NCBI GenBank assembly: GCA_934162555.1
Contig: CAKPJE010000015.1
Span: forward strand, 1 to 15,357
From: an uncultured Bacilli bacterium
Lineage (GTDB): Bacteria > Bacillota_I > Bacilli_A > RF39 > UBA660
Direction: 5' to 3'
DNA length: 15,357 nucleotides
Shown here: piece after piece, positions 1 through 6,587 of the stretch
Layout of the letters: each line of letters opens with the position of its first letter
Position numbering within the stretch: position 1 is the stretch's first letter
Translations under genes and position numbers: made by a program
The notes under the pieces: generated by a model
Seen by the model: the letters and a program-made list of their open reading frames with translations, nothing else
Database searches by the model: none
What the model was told of the DNA's origin: nothing

Positions 1-680
1 CGCTCACATCTAAACTTGTTAAGGATGAACATTTATAAAACATATCACTCATATCTGTTACATTCGATGTATTAAAACTACTTAAATCTAGTCTTGTTAA
101 AGATGAACACATGTAAAACATACTTTTCATATCTACTACGTTTAATGTATTAAAACTACTCAAATCCAAGCTTATTAAAGATGAACACACGTAAAACATC
201 CGATTCATATTTGTTACATTCAACGTGTTAAAACTGTTCAAATCTAAACTTGTCAAAGATGAACAATAAGAAAACATATCACACATATTTGTTACATTCG
301 ATGTGTTAAAACCGCTCACATCTAAACTTGTTAAGGATGAACATTTATAAAACATATCACTCATATCTGTTACATTCGATGTATTAAAATTACTCAAATC
401 CAAACTTGATAAAGATGAACAACCATCAAACATTTCTTTCATAGTTGTTAAATTGGATGTATTAAAGCTACTTAAATCCAAACTTGTTAAGGATGAACAA
501 TTCCGAAAAATACCATACATATTTGTTACTTTTGAGGTATTAAAATTACTTAAATCTATATTTGTTAAAGATGAACAGTTAGAAAACATATATGCCATAG
601 TTGTTACATTTGATGTATTAAAATTACTTAAATTTAAACTTGCTAATGACAAACACTCAAAAAACATACTACGCATATTT
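1..680 (-). repeat. 78-bp tandem repeat array inside the BspA-type gene
   Basis: Nine units spaced exactly 78 bp apart can be counted from the recurring plus-strand word gatgaac at 24, 102, 180, 258, 336, 414, 492 and 570, with a diverged copy (gacaaac) at 648. Each encodes one 26-residue DUF285 repeat with a conserved CSSL. The array continues beyond the left edge. Positions 1-77 and 313-389 are identical, giving a 312-bp (four-unit) higher-order period. Confidence 0.92.
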
Positions 681-1504
681 GTTACTTTTGAGGTATTAAA
701 ATTATTATTAAAATTAATTTGAATTAAATTTGAAATATATTTTCCACTTTCATATTTATGAAATGATAATATCTTTTCACAGTCAGCGGGTGCAAATAGT
801 GGTGCTTCACTTACTATATACAGATTATACAATGTTTTTGTACTATCTGTACTTTCCTTATAACCACTATCAGTTAGATACCCATATACCTTTTTCTTTT
901 GAGATGCACTATATGATATATCCCAACATAAATTTTCTTCTGTACAACTACTTGGCAAATTACTTAAATCATTACCAAACTCAACTGTTCTTATATATGG
1001 TTTATATGTGTTATTCCAAAACTCTGTTCCACCATTAGAACTACTATATCCATTCTTCATCATAGCATATTCCATTATACTACCTTTAGTTTTAACATAT
1101 ATATCATCATTTATATTACTACTTGATTTATAATAGATTGTTACACTATTACTGGTGTTACTATTAATACTACCTTTATAGATATTGTTATCAATTAAAT
1201 TAGTATAACTACTATCAGTATAATATTTTATAGAGCTATCCCCTATTAATTCAATACTATAGTCTGCTCCACTTGCTCCACCTACTGTATTAATATTTAC
1301 ATTAAATGATCCACTAGTACCTGTTAGATGTAATTTATAACCATCTTCATATTTAGTACTATTATCAATACTAACCTTAAAAACCCAGTCTTTTATATTA
1401 CCACTTATATTACCCACTATAGTATTTTTAAATGATGAATAAGTATAACTTAATGTACAAAATAATAAACATACTATAGAAAAAATTAAAAATTTTTTTC
1501 TCAT
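1..1504 (-). CDS. BspA-type (DUF285) repeat surface protein, N-terminal part
   Basis: The frame is open from an ATG at 1504 to the left edge, so 501 codons are seen and the C-terminus is missing. AGGAGG lies just upstream of the ATG. Residues 1-25 form a signal peptide: MRKK followed by a hydrophobic stretch, with no clear lipobox. Residues ~26-255 are Ser/Thr/Asn/Tyr-rich and not repetitive. From about residue 262 there are nine consecutive 26-residue units, each like LDLSSFNTSNVTDMSDMFYK followed by CSSLTS. This is the BspA/DUF285 leucine-rich repeat pattern of secreted adhesins and surface proteins in gut and oral bacteria and mycoplasmas. A role in binding host or microbial surfaces is inferred from the family; the ligand is unknown. 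The anchoring mode cannot be judged because the C-terminus is outside the window. No frameshift or stop was found in the visible part. Confidence 0.93.
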   Translation of the reverse strand, partial: MRKKFLIFSIVCLLFCTLSYTYSSFKNTIVGNISGNIKDWVFKVSIDNSTKYEDGYKLHLTGTSGSFNVNINTVGGASGADYSIELIGDSSIKYYTDSSYTNLIDNNIYKGSINSNTSNSVTIYYKSSSNINDDIYVKTKGSIMEYAMMKNGYSSSNGGTEFWNNTYKPYIRTVEFGNDLSNLPSSCTEENLCWDISYSASQKKKVYGYLTDSGYKESTDSTKTLYNLYIVSEAPLFAPADCEKILSFHKYESGKYISNLIQINFNNNFNTSKVTNMRSMFFECLSLASLNLSNFNTSNVTTMAYMFSNCSSLTNIDLSNFNTSKVTNMYGIFRNCSSLTSLDLSSFNTSNLTTMKEMFDGCSSLSSLDLSNFNTSNVTDMSDMFYKCSSLTSLDVSGFNTSNVTNMCDMFSYCSSLTSLDLNSFNTLNVTNMNRMFYVCSSLISLDLSSFNTLNVVDMKSMFYMCSSLTRLDLSSFNTSNVTDMSDMFYKCSSLTSLDVS

Positions 1505-1647
1505 ATACTTCCTCCTTCTATATTTTTTAAACCACTAGAAAGGGGACCAGTATCTATATATTCTCTAGCCCCATAGTTATTAACAAGATTATTATTTTTT
1601 TTATTTTTTAGTAATACATGTATGTATGTATGTATTAGTGGTTTCAT
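1501..1647 (-). CDS. Possible 48-residue small ORF coupled to the BspA-type gene
   Basis: An ATG at 1647 opens a frame of 48 codons (MKPLIHTYIH... ending NIEGGSI). Its TGA at 1503-1501 overlaps the ATG of the BspA gene, an ATGA-type junction that usually means translational coupling. The coding sequence contains about four copies of a 4-bp repeat (catacata...) near its 5' end, at 1618-1634 on the plus strand. AGGAAAGG lies about 12 nt upstream of the ATG, rather far for a ribosome binding site. The end of the ORF encodes E-G-G through the AGGAGG of the next gene. I do not recognise the peptide. The same stretch could instead be an untranslated leader, because AAACCACTA near the 5' end and TAGTGGTTT near the 3' end can pair. 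Confidence 0.35.
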   Translation of the reverse strand: MKPLIHTYIHVLLKNKKNNNLVNNYGAREYIDTGPLSSGLKNIEGGSI

Positions 1648-1677
1648 GTTATCAACAAACCTTTCCTTACTATATCA

Positions 1678-1706
1678 ATTATACAATACTTATTAACATT
1701 TTTCAA
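1678..1706 (-). promoter_or_regulatory. Sigma-A promoter for the BspA-type gene
   Basis: On the minus strand, TTGAAA (1701-1706) and TATAAT (1678-1683) are separated by 17 bp. The -35 box lies in the last codons of nth. Transcription would begin near 1671, leaving a leader of about 165 nt before the BspA ATG. Confidence 0.75.
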
Positions 1707-2307
1707 TTCTTTTTTTACAATTCAATTTACACTCACTACATTTTGGATTACGAGCTGTACAATGATATCTACCAAATAGAACTAATTGATGATGAATTCT
1801 AGATAAATCATAATTTTTAAAAAATTTATTTAATTTTTTTTCTATCACTAAAACATCATCATTATCATTTGCTATACCTAACCTTTTACTTACCCTCTCA
1901 ACATGAGTATCAACCGCAACTAGATTTTCATTGTATAGGTTACTTAAAACAACATTTGTTGTTTTTCTACCAACACCATTTAACGATTCCAAAAATAATC
2001 TATCATTAGGAACATATTTTATTTCATCTAATTTAGTTGCAATATCAATTATATTAGAAGCCTTTTTATTATATGAACCTAGTGGTCTAATTATTTTTTT
2101 TAAATCATCTAAATCAGCATTTTTTAAATCACTTAAACTAGGATATTTATTAAATAACACCTCTGTTACTTCATTAACCCTTTTATCTGTTGTTTGAGCA
2201 CTCAACATTGTAGCAATCACTAATTCATAATCTTTATTATAATTTAATTCACACTTAGGATTAGGTATAATCTCATCCAAATAATTTACAACATCAATTG
2301 CTTTCAT
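1693..2307 (-). CDS. nth: Endonuclease III (DNA glycosylase/AP lyase)
   Basis: This is a 204-residue HhH-GPD base-excision repair enzyme that removes oxidised pyrimidines and cleaves the abasic site; family members are ~210-220 residues. The helix-hairpin-helix LNGVGRKTTNVVL is at 109-121 with catalytic Lys115. VDTHVERVSKRLG at 132-144 supplies catalytic Asp133. The C-terminal iron-sulphur cysteines are C183, C190 and C193 with the usual 6- and 2-residue gaps. The fourth is odd: the next cysteines are C197 (3-residue gap) and C204 (10-residue gap), where the E. coli gap is 5. The start overlaps the end of dnaD by 14 bp, so the two are translationally linked, as in the dnaD-nth order of B. subtilis. 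No terminator was found after the stop; the promoter for the next gene begins inside its last codons. Confidence 0.95.
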   Translation of the reverse strand: MKAIDVVNYLDEIIPNPKCELNYNKDYELVIATMLSAQTTDKRVNEVTEVLFNKYPSLSDLKNADLDDLKKIIRPLGSYNKKASNIIDIATKLDEIKYVPNDRLFLESLNGVGRKTTNVVLSNLYNENLVAVDTHVERVSKRLGIANDNDDVLVIEKKLNKFFKNYDLSRIHHQLVLFGRYHCTARNPKCSECKLNCKKRIEKC

Positions 2308-2923
2308 TCAACCAATCGTAGTCTATTATCTCAGGCTTACGCTCCTTATCAACCTTATATTTCTTTTGGTATTTTTCTACATCCTCTTTTGTTTTTAAGC
2401 CCTGTGAATGCCAATTTTTTAAAATAGAATCTATATATCTTAAATTCCTTGCCCCATTAAATATTGCTTCTTTTAAAGCAAGAATAATAATTTCTTCATT
2501 ATAATTTTCTGTAAAATCAGCTATAACTGCTAATTCCGAAGGCGATATTGTGCGACCAAGCTCTTTTTCAAATACCTCATATATATTTTTATTATCATCT
2601 TTTTTTTCTTCATTTATAAGAAGCGCTAGTTTTTCATACAACTTATTTAAATTTATAACATCCTTAACACCATTTTCTGTTATAGTTTCTAAAGATATTA
2701 AATTATTTGAAACCAAATTATCAATTGATTCCATTACATTTTTTAAATCCATATTTAAACTAGATGATATACTTTGAGGATTAAAAACATTATCTGTATT
2801 CAATATAAATATCAAAACAATTAAATCCTGCTCAGTCATATTTAATTTTTTATAATTATAAAAAATTTTACTAGAAATAATTATTGGTTTTTCTTTAAGT
2901 ATATTTATTAATTTATCTACCAT
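2294..2923 (-). CDS. dnaD: DnaD-family replication initiation protein
   Basis: This 209-residue protein matches the size and layout of Firmicute DnaD, which helps load the replicative helicase at oriC and at restart forks with DnaB and DnaI. Residues ~15-105 form the N-terminal winged-helix (DDBH1) region. Residues ~113-178 are the DnaD/DnaB C-terminal domain (DDBH2), starting at YEVFEKELGRTISPSE. The diagnostic YxxxIxxxW motif is YIDSILKNW, with Y163, I167 and W171. The stop is TGA and overlaps the start of nth. cca lies 24 bp upstream. The tail after 180 is charged, as usual for the DNA-binding end of DnaD. Confidence 0.93.
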   Translation of the reverse strand: MVDKLINILKEKPIIISSKIFYNYKKLNMTEQDLIVLIFILNTDNVFNPQSISSSLNMDLKNVMESIDNLVSNNLISLETITENGVKDVINLNKLYEKLALLINEEKKDDNKNIYEVFEKELGRTISPSELAVIADFTENYNEEIIILALKEAIFNGARNLRYIDSILKNWHSQGLKTKEDVEKYQKKYKVDKERKPEIIDYDWLNESN

Positions 2924-2947
2924 AAGTCACCTTCTTACATAATTATA

Positions 2948-4030
2948 TCATTTTTTATATTTATTTAAATACATTTTTATACTTTCTTCATCATTTTTTA
3001 ACTTTTGTTCAAGTATTTGTTCTTCTAACTCCTCAATTACTTTTTTCAATGTATAACCTGGTTCAATATTTAAATAATCACATATTTCAAGTGGCTCGAG
3101 CGCTATTTCGGTCTTATCATGTATTTGCATCTCATTATATATTTCCATCAATTCTTTTTTTGAAACATTTTTAATTTCAGCAACCAATGAAACTATATAT
3201 AAACCCTTTTTATAAATTACTTTAGGATCTAATATATTTTCATTTAAAGTTTCATTAATTTTAGTTATAGTTTCTTTTTCTTGTTTTGTAAATGGATAAT
3301 TCATATTATTTATCTGAGCCCAAATACCAAGTGAAGATTGAGTAATTTTAATATTTAAATTTATATCTAAAGGTTGTTCTAGTTTTAATTTCTTAATTAA
3401 ATTTATCCCATATTTATTATTTGGACTTGCAAATATTCTTTCCAATTCCTCTTTTTTTCTATAATAGGATAATTTTTTTAAATTATCTTTATATTTTATA
3501 ATAGATTTTTTTAAGCTATTTTCTAATTTAAAATTAAGTACCGTTGCAAATCTTATTGCTCTTAAAATTCTTAAAGCATCTTCTTCTATTTTTTTATCAC
3601 TATTACCAACTGTTCTTATTATTTTTTTCTTTAAATCATCTTTAGCATTTAATAAATCTATAGTATTTTTATCAGCATCAATACACATTGTATTTATGAT
3701 AAAGTCTCTCCTACTTAAATCATCTAATAATTCATCTACATAATTTATACTTTCTGGTTTTCTTGAATCTATATATTTATTATCACTTCTAAAAGTTGTT
3801 ATAGAAAATAATGTATTTTTATATTTTATAATAACACATCCATAATCAATATTTGTTATTTTAGTATCATCAAATATTTCTGTTAAATCTTTTGGTCTAG
3901 CATTTGTACATATATCAACATCAGAACTTTTTTTATTTAAATATAAATCTCTTGGGAAACCACCAACTATATATGCTTCATAGTTATTTTCTTTTAGTAT
4001 ATTCAATACTTCAATCGCATTTTCATACAT
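2948..4030 (-). CDS. cca: CCA tRNA nucleotidyltransferase, class II
   Basis: This 360-residue enzyme adds or repairs the 3' CCA end of tRNAs from CTP and ATP. The head-domain motif IVGGFPRDL (21-29) is followed by the metal-binding DVD (D37, D39). LSRRDFIINTM (105-115) is motif B, which contacts the ribose. EEDALRILRAIRFA (149-162) is the ERxxRAxRF-like motif of class II enzymes. The remainder is the helical body and tail, divergent and Lys-rich; the length is somewhat short for the Bacillus type (~400). AAAGGA lies 6-7 nt before the ATG. It heads a cca-dnaD-nth unit. No promoter is visible between it and the hup terminator 20 bp upstream, so read-through from hup is possible. Confidence 0.93.
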   Translation of the reverse strand: MYENAIEVLNILKENNYEAYIVGGFPRDLYLNKKSSDVDICTNARPKDLTEIFDDTKITNIDYGCVIIKYKNTLFSITTFRSDNKYIDSRKPESINYVDELLDDLSRRDFIINTMCIDADKNTIDLLNAKDDLKKKIIRTVGNSDKKIEEDALRILRAIRFATVLNFKLENSLKKSIIKYKDNLKKLSYYRKKEELERIFASPNNKYGINLIKKLKLEQPLDINLNIKITQSSLGIWAQINNMNYPFTKQEKETITKINETLNENILDPKVIYKKGLYIVSLVAEIKNVSKKELMEIYNEMQIHDKTEIALEPLEICDYLNIEPGYTLKKVIEELEEQILEQKLKNDEESIKMYLNKYKK

Positions 4031-4049
4031 TCTATCATTCCTTTATGAG

Positions 4050-4072
4050 AAAAAAAAGGCATTTGCCTTTTA
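4050..4072 (-). terminator. Intrinsic terminator of hup
   Basis: Reading the minus strand, AAAAGGCA and TGCCTTTT form an 8-bp stem with a 2-nt loop (4054-4071), followed by a run of T. The hairpin begins within the hup stop codon and ends about 20 nt before the cca start. Confidence 0.85.
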
Positions 4073-4342
4073 GTTTAAAGCGTCTTTTAGTTTAGAGCCT
4101 GCTTTAAAAGTAACTGCAACGTGTGCAGGAGTTTCTACTGGTTCACCTGTACGTGGATTACGACGAGTAGCTGCTTCTTTTTCTTTTGCAGTAAATGTCA
4201 TAAATCCTGTTAGAGCAACTTTCTTTTCATCTTTTAAGCCTGCAACTACACCATTTAACATTGCTTCTAAAGCACGTGTTGCATCAGCTTTTGTCATGCC
4301 TGTTTCTTCAGCCATATAATTTACTAAATCTGTTTTTGTCAT
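4070..4342 (-). CDS. hup: HU family DNA-binding protein
   Basis: This 90-residue histone-like protein compacts and bends DNA as a dimer. Residues 1-40 are the helical dimerisation part (MTKTDLVNYMAEETGMTKAD). The beta arm carries GFMTF (46-50) and RRNPRTGEPVETPA (60-73), close to the HU signature; Met replaces the usual second Gly of GFGTF and Thr the Ile of IPA. The ATG at 4342 is chosen because AAGGAGG sits 5 nt before it. An in-frame ATG at 4357 would place that Shine-Dalgarno inside the gene, so it is rejected. The neighbour spoIVA is also next to the HU gene (hbs) in B. subtilis, but here a 600-bp gap containing a candidate RNA gene separates them. Confidence 0.96.
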   Translation of the reverse strand: MTKTDLVNYMAEETGMTKADATRALEAMLNGVVAGLKDEKKVALTGFMTFTAKEKEAATRRNPRTGEPVETPAHVAVTFKAGSKLKDALN

Positions 4343-4387
4343 GTTTACCTCCTTCAATGTCTGTAAGCTTATCTTGCCTACAATTTA

Positions 4388-4416
4388 ATGTTACCATTTT
4401 TAAATAATAATTGCAA
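4388..4416 (-). promoter_or_regulatory. Promoter of hup
   Basis: Minus strand: TTGCAA (4411-4416), a 17-bp spacer, then TAACAT (4388-4393) preceded by TGG, an extended -10. The start would be near 4381, giving a ~38-nt leader with AAGGAGG. Confidence 0.65.
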
Positions 4417-4457
4417 CACTTTTCTTTATATTTTAATATTTTTTTTAATTTTTACAC

Positions 4458-4757
4458 CAAAAAACAGTACGGCCTGATAAACTATACTGTTTTGAGTTTT
4501 CTAGAAATTGTTGTACCATTTATATTAGGCTTTATCTAATATAAATTCTAAATAGATATTATCAGTACCTACCACAACTTCTTATCATTAGAGTTTTTCT
4601 TTCTCATAAAACAATTGTTCTTGCTTAGCGCTGATAAGGATTTATTAATAACAATTAATAAATTTTTCTTGCTTTAAAAACCTTGATATACAAACTTGTA
4701 TTATACTCTATATAATACCGACCATCTTCAGACAGTCATTCGTGATATACATATCAC
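4458..4757 (-). ncRNA. Candidate structured non-coding RNA, about 300 nt
   Basis: No protein frame fits this stretch, yet it has all the parts of an RNA gene on the minus strand. A promoter ends 6 nt before it, and an intrinsic terminator closes it at 4461-4495. Between them lie near-perfect stems, given by plus-strand arms: 4742-4748/4751-4757; 4698-4705/4711-4718 (8 bp, 5-nt loop); 4640-4649/4654-4663 (10 bp, 4-nt loop); 4581-4587/4632-4638 (7 bp closing a multi-element loop); 4518-4528/4536-4546 (11 bp, 7-nt loop), enclosed by GTTGT/ACAAC at 4574-4578/4510-4514. It lacks the hallmark sequences of RNase P RNA, the tmRNA tRNA-like end, and the SRP S-domain. I do not recognise the family. Some AT-rich hairpins arise by chance, but five in a row between promoter and terminator is more than expected. 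Confidence 0.6.
4461..4495 (-). terminator. Intrinsic terminator of the candidate RNA
   Basis: Minus strand: AAAACAGTA and TACTGTTTT pair (9 bp; plus-strand arms 4463-4471 and 4487-4495) around a 15-nt loop, followed by six T. The loop contains TTATCAGG, which can pair with an upstream CTGATAA. Confidence 0.7.
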
Positions 4758-4762
4758 TAGTT

Positions 4763-4791
4763 ATTTTAATTATTTATAAATTAAATGTTAA
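4763..4791 (-). promoter_or_regulatory. Promoter of the candidate structured RNA
   Basis: Minus strand: TTAACA (4786-4791), 17-bp spacer, TAAAAT (4763-4768). The predicted start near 4757 coincides with the first hairpin of the candidate RNA. Confidence 0.55.
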
Positions 4792-4888
4792 TATTAATAA
4801 AATCTTTTATTAAATATTTGAACAATAATTATAAATAGAAATAAAATATTAAGTACTTCAATAAGGTTTATTCTTACTAAGCAATTAT

Positions 4889-4917
4889 ATTCTAGCATAT
4901 ATTTTTTTATAATGCAA
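4889..4917 (-). promoter_or_regulatory. Second promoter upstream of the candidate RNA
   Basis: Minus strand: TTGCAT (4912-4917), 17-bp spacer, TAGAAT (4889-4894) preceded by TGC, giving an extended -10. It lies about 125 bp before the predicted RNA start. A transcript from it would cross an AT-rich stretch without an ORF before entering the RNA. Confidence 0.55.
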
Positions 4918-4956
4918 TAGTTTTTTTGAAAATTTTGTCAAAAATTGAAAGTTTGT

Positions 4957-4983
4957 TTAAAAAAAATGCCTTTTGGCATTTTA
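4957..4983 (-). terminator. Intrinsic terminator of spoIVA
   Basis: Minus strand: AATGCC and GGCATT form a 6-bp stem (arms 4965-4970 and 4975-4980) with an AAAA loop, then a run of eight T. It starts directly after the spoIVA stop codon. Confidence 0.85.
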
Positions 4984-6450
4984 TAAAACTATTGTTATCA
5001 TTGTTGATGAACCTTTGTTGACAACTTTTGTTAGAGTTTGTTGCAATTTATATCTTATTGTTTCTGGCATAATCGATAATTTAGTTTGGATTCCTTCTTG
5101 AACTATTACATCAAGTGATCTACCAAATATTTCTGATTTCCAAACATTATTTGAATCAGTATCTTTTATTAAATGATCAATTAATTCTTTAGATTGAACT
5201 TCGGTTCCTATAATTGGTTCAAATGTTGAATCAACATCTACTCTTATCATGTGAATTGATGGTGCGACAGCTTTTAATCTTATTCCATATCTACTACCTT
5301 GTTTAATAACCTCTGGAGTATCTAATTTCATATCTTTTAAAGAAGGTGTTGCAATACCATAACCGGTTGCTTTTACCATTTTTAAAGCTGTTTTTACTTG
5401 ATCATATTCTATTTTTGCTTCATTATATTCTTGCATTAATCTTAATAAATCGGTTTTGCTTCTTATATCTACACCTATTATGTCTTTTAAAACAGTGTTA
5501 TATAATTCTTTTGGTGCTTTTAGTGTAATTGTAACAACACCTGTTCCAGTATTTACTTCCGATATATAAGATGATTCTATATATTCACAGTCTACAAAGT
5601 GTTTATTAATTGTTTCTATATCTCTTAATTTATCTACTTCGACTACACTTTCTCTTATTTTTTCAATGTATATTTTTTTAAGCCAATTATTTGAATCTAA
5701 ACATGCAATCCATTCTGGCATATTAACATTTACTTCTAGTACTGGGAATTCATATAAGGCTTCTCTTAATATTCCATAAATATCTTTTTCATTCATATTT
5801 TCAATATTTAAAGGTGTAACAGGAACATTATATTCTTCTCTTAATTTTTCTGATAATTTTTCTGTTTCTGGAAGCATTGGATGTATGGAATTTAATAAAA
5901 CAATAAATGGTTTACCTATTTCTTTTAATTCAGTTACAACTCTTTTTTCACATTCTACATATTCTTCTCTTTCAAATTCCCCAATTGATCCATCAGTAGT
6001 TACAACTATACCTATTGTTGAATGATCTTTTATAACTTTTTCTGTGCCTATTTCGGCTGCTTCAACAAATGGCAATGCTTCATCATACCAAGGTGTATGA
6101 ACCATTCTTGGACCATTTTCATCTTCATAGCCTTTGGCTCCTTTTATAACATAACCTACACAATCAACCAATCTAACGCTTGCTTCAAAATTGTCAATTT
6201 TTATATTGGCAGCATTTGATGGCACAAATTTAGGTTCAGTTGTCATAATGGTTTTTCCTTGAGCAGCTTGTGGTATTTCATCTAAACATCTTTTCTTTTC
6301 ATATTCATCTTCAATATTTGGTACAACTAATGTTTCAATCACTTTTTTTATAAAGGTTGATTTACCTGTTCTAACTGCACCTACTACCCCAAAATATATA
6401 TCACCATTCGTTCTTTCAGTGATACTTTTTATTATCTCTAATCTATCCAT
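4981..6450 (-). CDS. spoIVA: SpoIVA, spore coat/cortex morphogenetic ATPase
   Basis: This full-length 489-residue protein (B. subtilis 492) polymerises in an ATP-driven way around the forespore to form the base of the spore coat. Walker A is GAVRTGKS at 24-31 with Lys30. The paired threonines of IMTTEP fall at 70-71, as in the B. subtilis enzyme. LVDCVGY places the metal-binding Asp at 96. The central TRAFAC-like part has VVTTDGSIG and IVLLNS. The C-terminal third ends in MITIVL. The ATG at 6450 has AGTAGG 5 nt upstream. It is followed by its own terminator. A weak CATATATT at 6470-6477 resembles a sigma-E -10, but I cannot see a good -35. The enzyme looks intact, which implies selection for spore formation in this organism or a recent ancestor. 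Confidence 0.96.
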   Translation of the reverse strand: MDRLEIIKSITERTNGDIYFGVVGAVRTGKSTFIKKVIETLVVPNIEDEYEKKRCLDEIPQAAQGKTIMTTEPKFVPSNAANIKIDNFEASVRLVDCVGYVIKGAKGYEDENGPRMVHTPWYDEALPFVEAAEIGTEKVIKDHSTIGIVVTTDGSIGEFEREEYVECEKRVVTELKEIGKPFIVLLNSIHPMLPETEKLSEKLREEYNVPVTPLNIENMNEKDIYGILREALYEFPVLEVNVNMPEWIACLDSNNWLKKIYIEKIRESVVEVDKLRDIETINKHFVDCEYIESSYISEVNTGTGVVTITLKAPKELYNTVLKDIIGVDIRSKTDLLRLMQEYNEAKIEYDQVKTALKMVKATGYGIATPSLKDMKLDTPEVIKQGSRYGIRLKAVAPSIHMIRVDVDSTFEPIIGTEVQSKELIDHLIKDTDSNNVWKSEIFGRSLDVIVQEGIQTKLSIMPETIRYKLQQTLTKVVNKGSSTMITIVL

Positions 6451-6587
6451 ATTTACCTACTTTCATTAAAATATATGAGATAAATACTTGTTTATTACAT
6501 TTTTTTCGTTTTCTATAATATTTCTACATTCCTTGACTAAAATATGCAATTGTTATATACTTTATATATAGAATTTAAGGAGGAAAT
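6451..6587. promoter_or_regulatory. Divergent intergenic region between spoIVA and the FemAB gene
   Basis: The plus strand carries a strong sigma-A promoter for the FemAB gene: TTGACT (6533-6538), 17-bp spacer, TATACT (6556-6561), predicted start near 6568 and AAGGAGG at 6577-6583. The minus strand shows no clear sigma-A promoter for spoIVA, consistent with sporulation control, though the sigma-E-like CATATATT (6470-6477) is weak evidence. Confidence 0.7.

Noticed and set aside
1..680. CRISPR-like regular repeat
   Set aside because: The 78-bp units are contiguous, in frame, and encode a DUF285 protein repeat; there are no spacers.
453..1038. Plus-strand open frames opposite the BspA-type gene
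   Set aside because: They have no ribosome binding sites and are shadows of the minus-strand repeat gene, whose frame is open over the whole region.
1529..1644. Known c-di-GMP riboswitch before the BspA gene
   Set aside because: A terminal inverted repeat exists, but the conserved riboswitch core sequences were not found.
4343..4357. Earlier ATG for HU
   Set aside because: The extra residues encode the Shine-Dalgarno itself; HU proteins start at MTKTDL-like sequence.
4458..4757. tmRNA, SRP RNA or T-box identity for the structured RNA
   Set aside because: No tRNA-like CCA end or tag frame, no GGAAG/AGCAG S-domain loop, and no T-box GGTGG...ACC element before an amino-acid gene.
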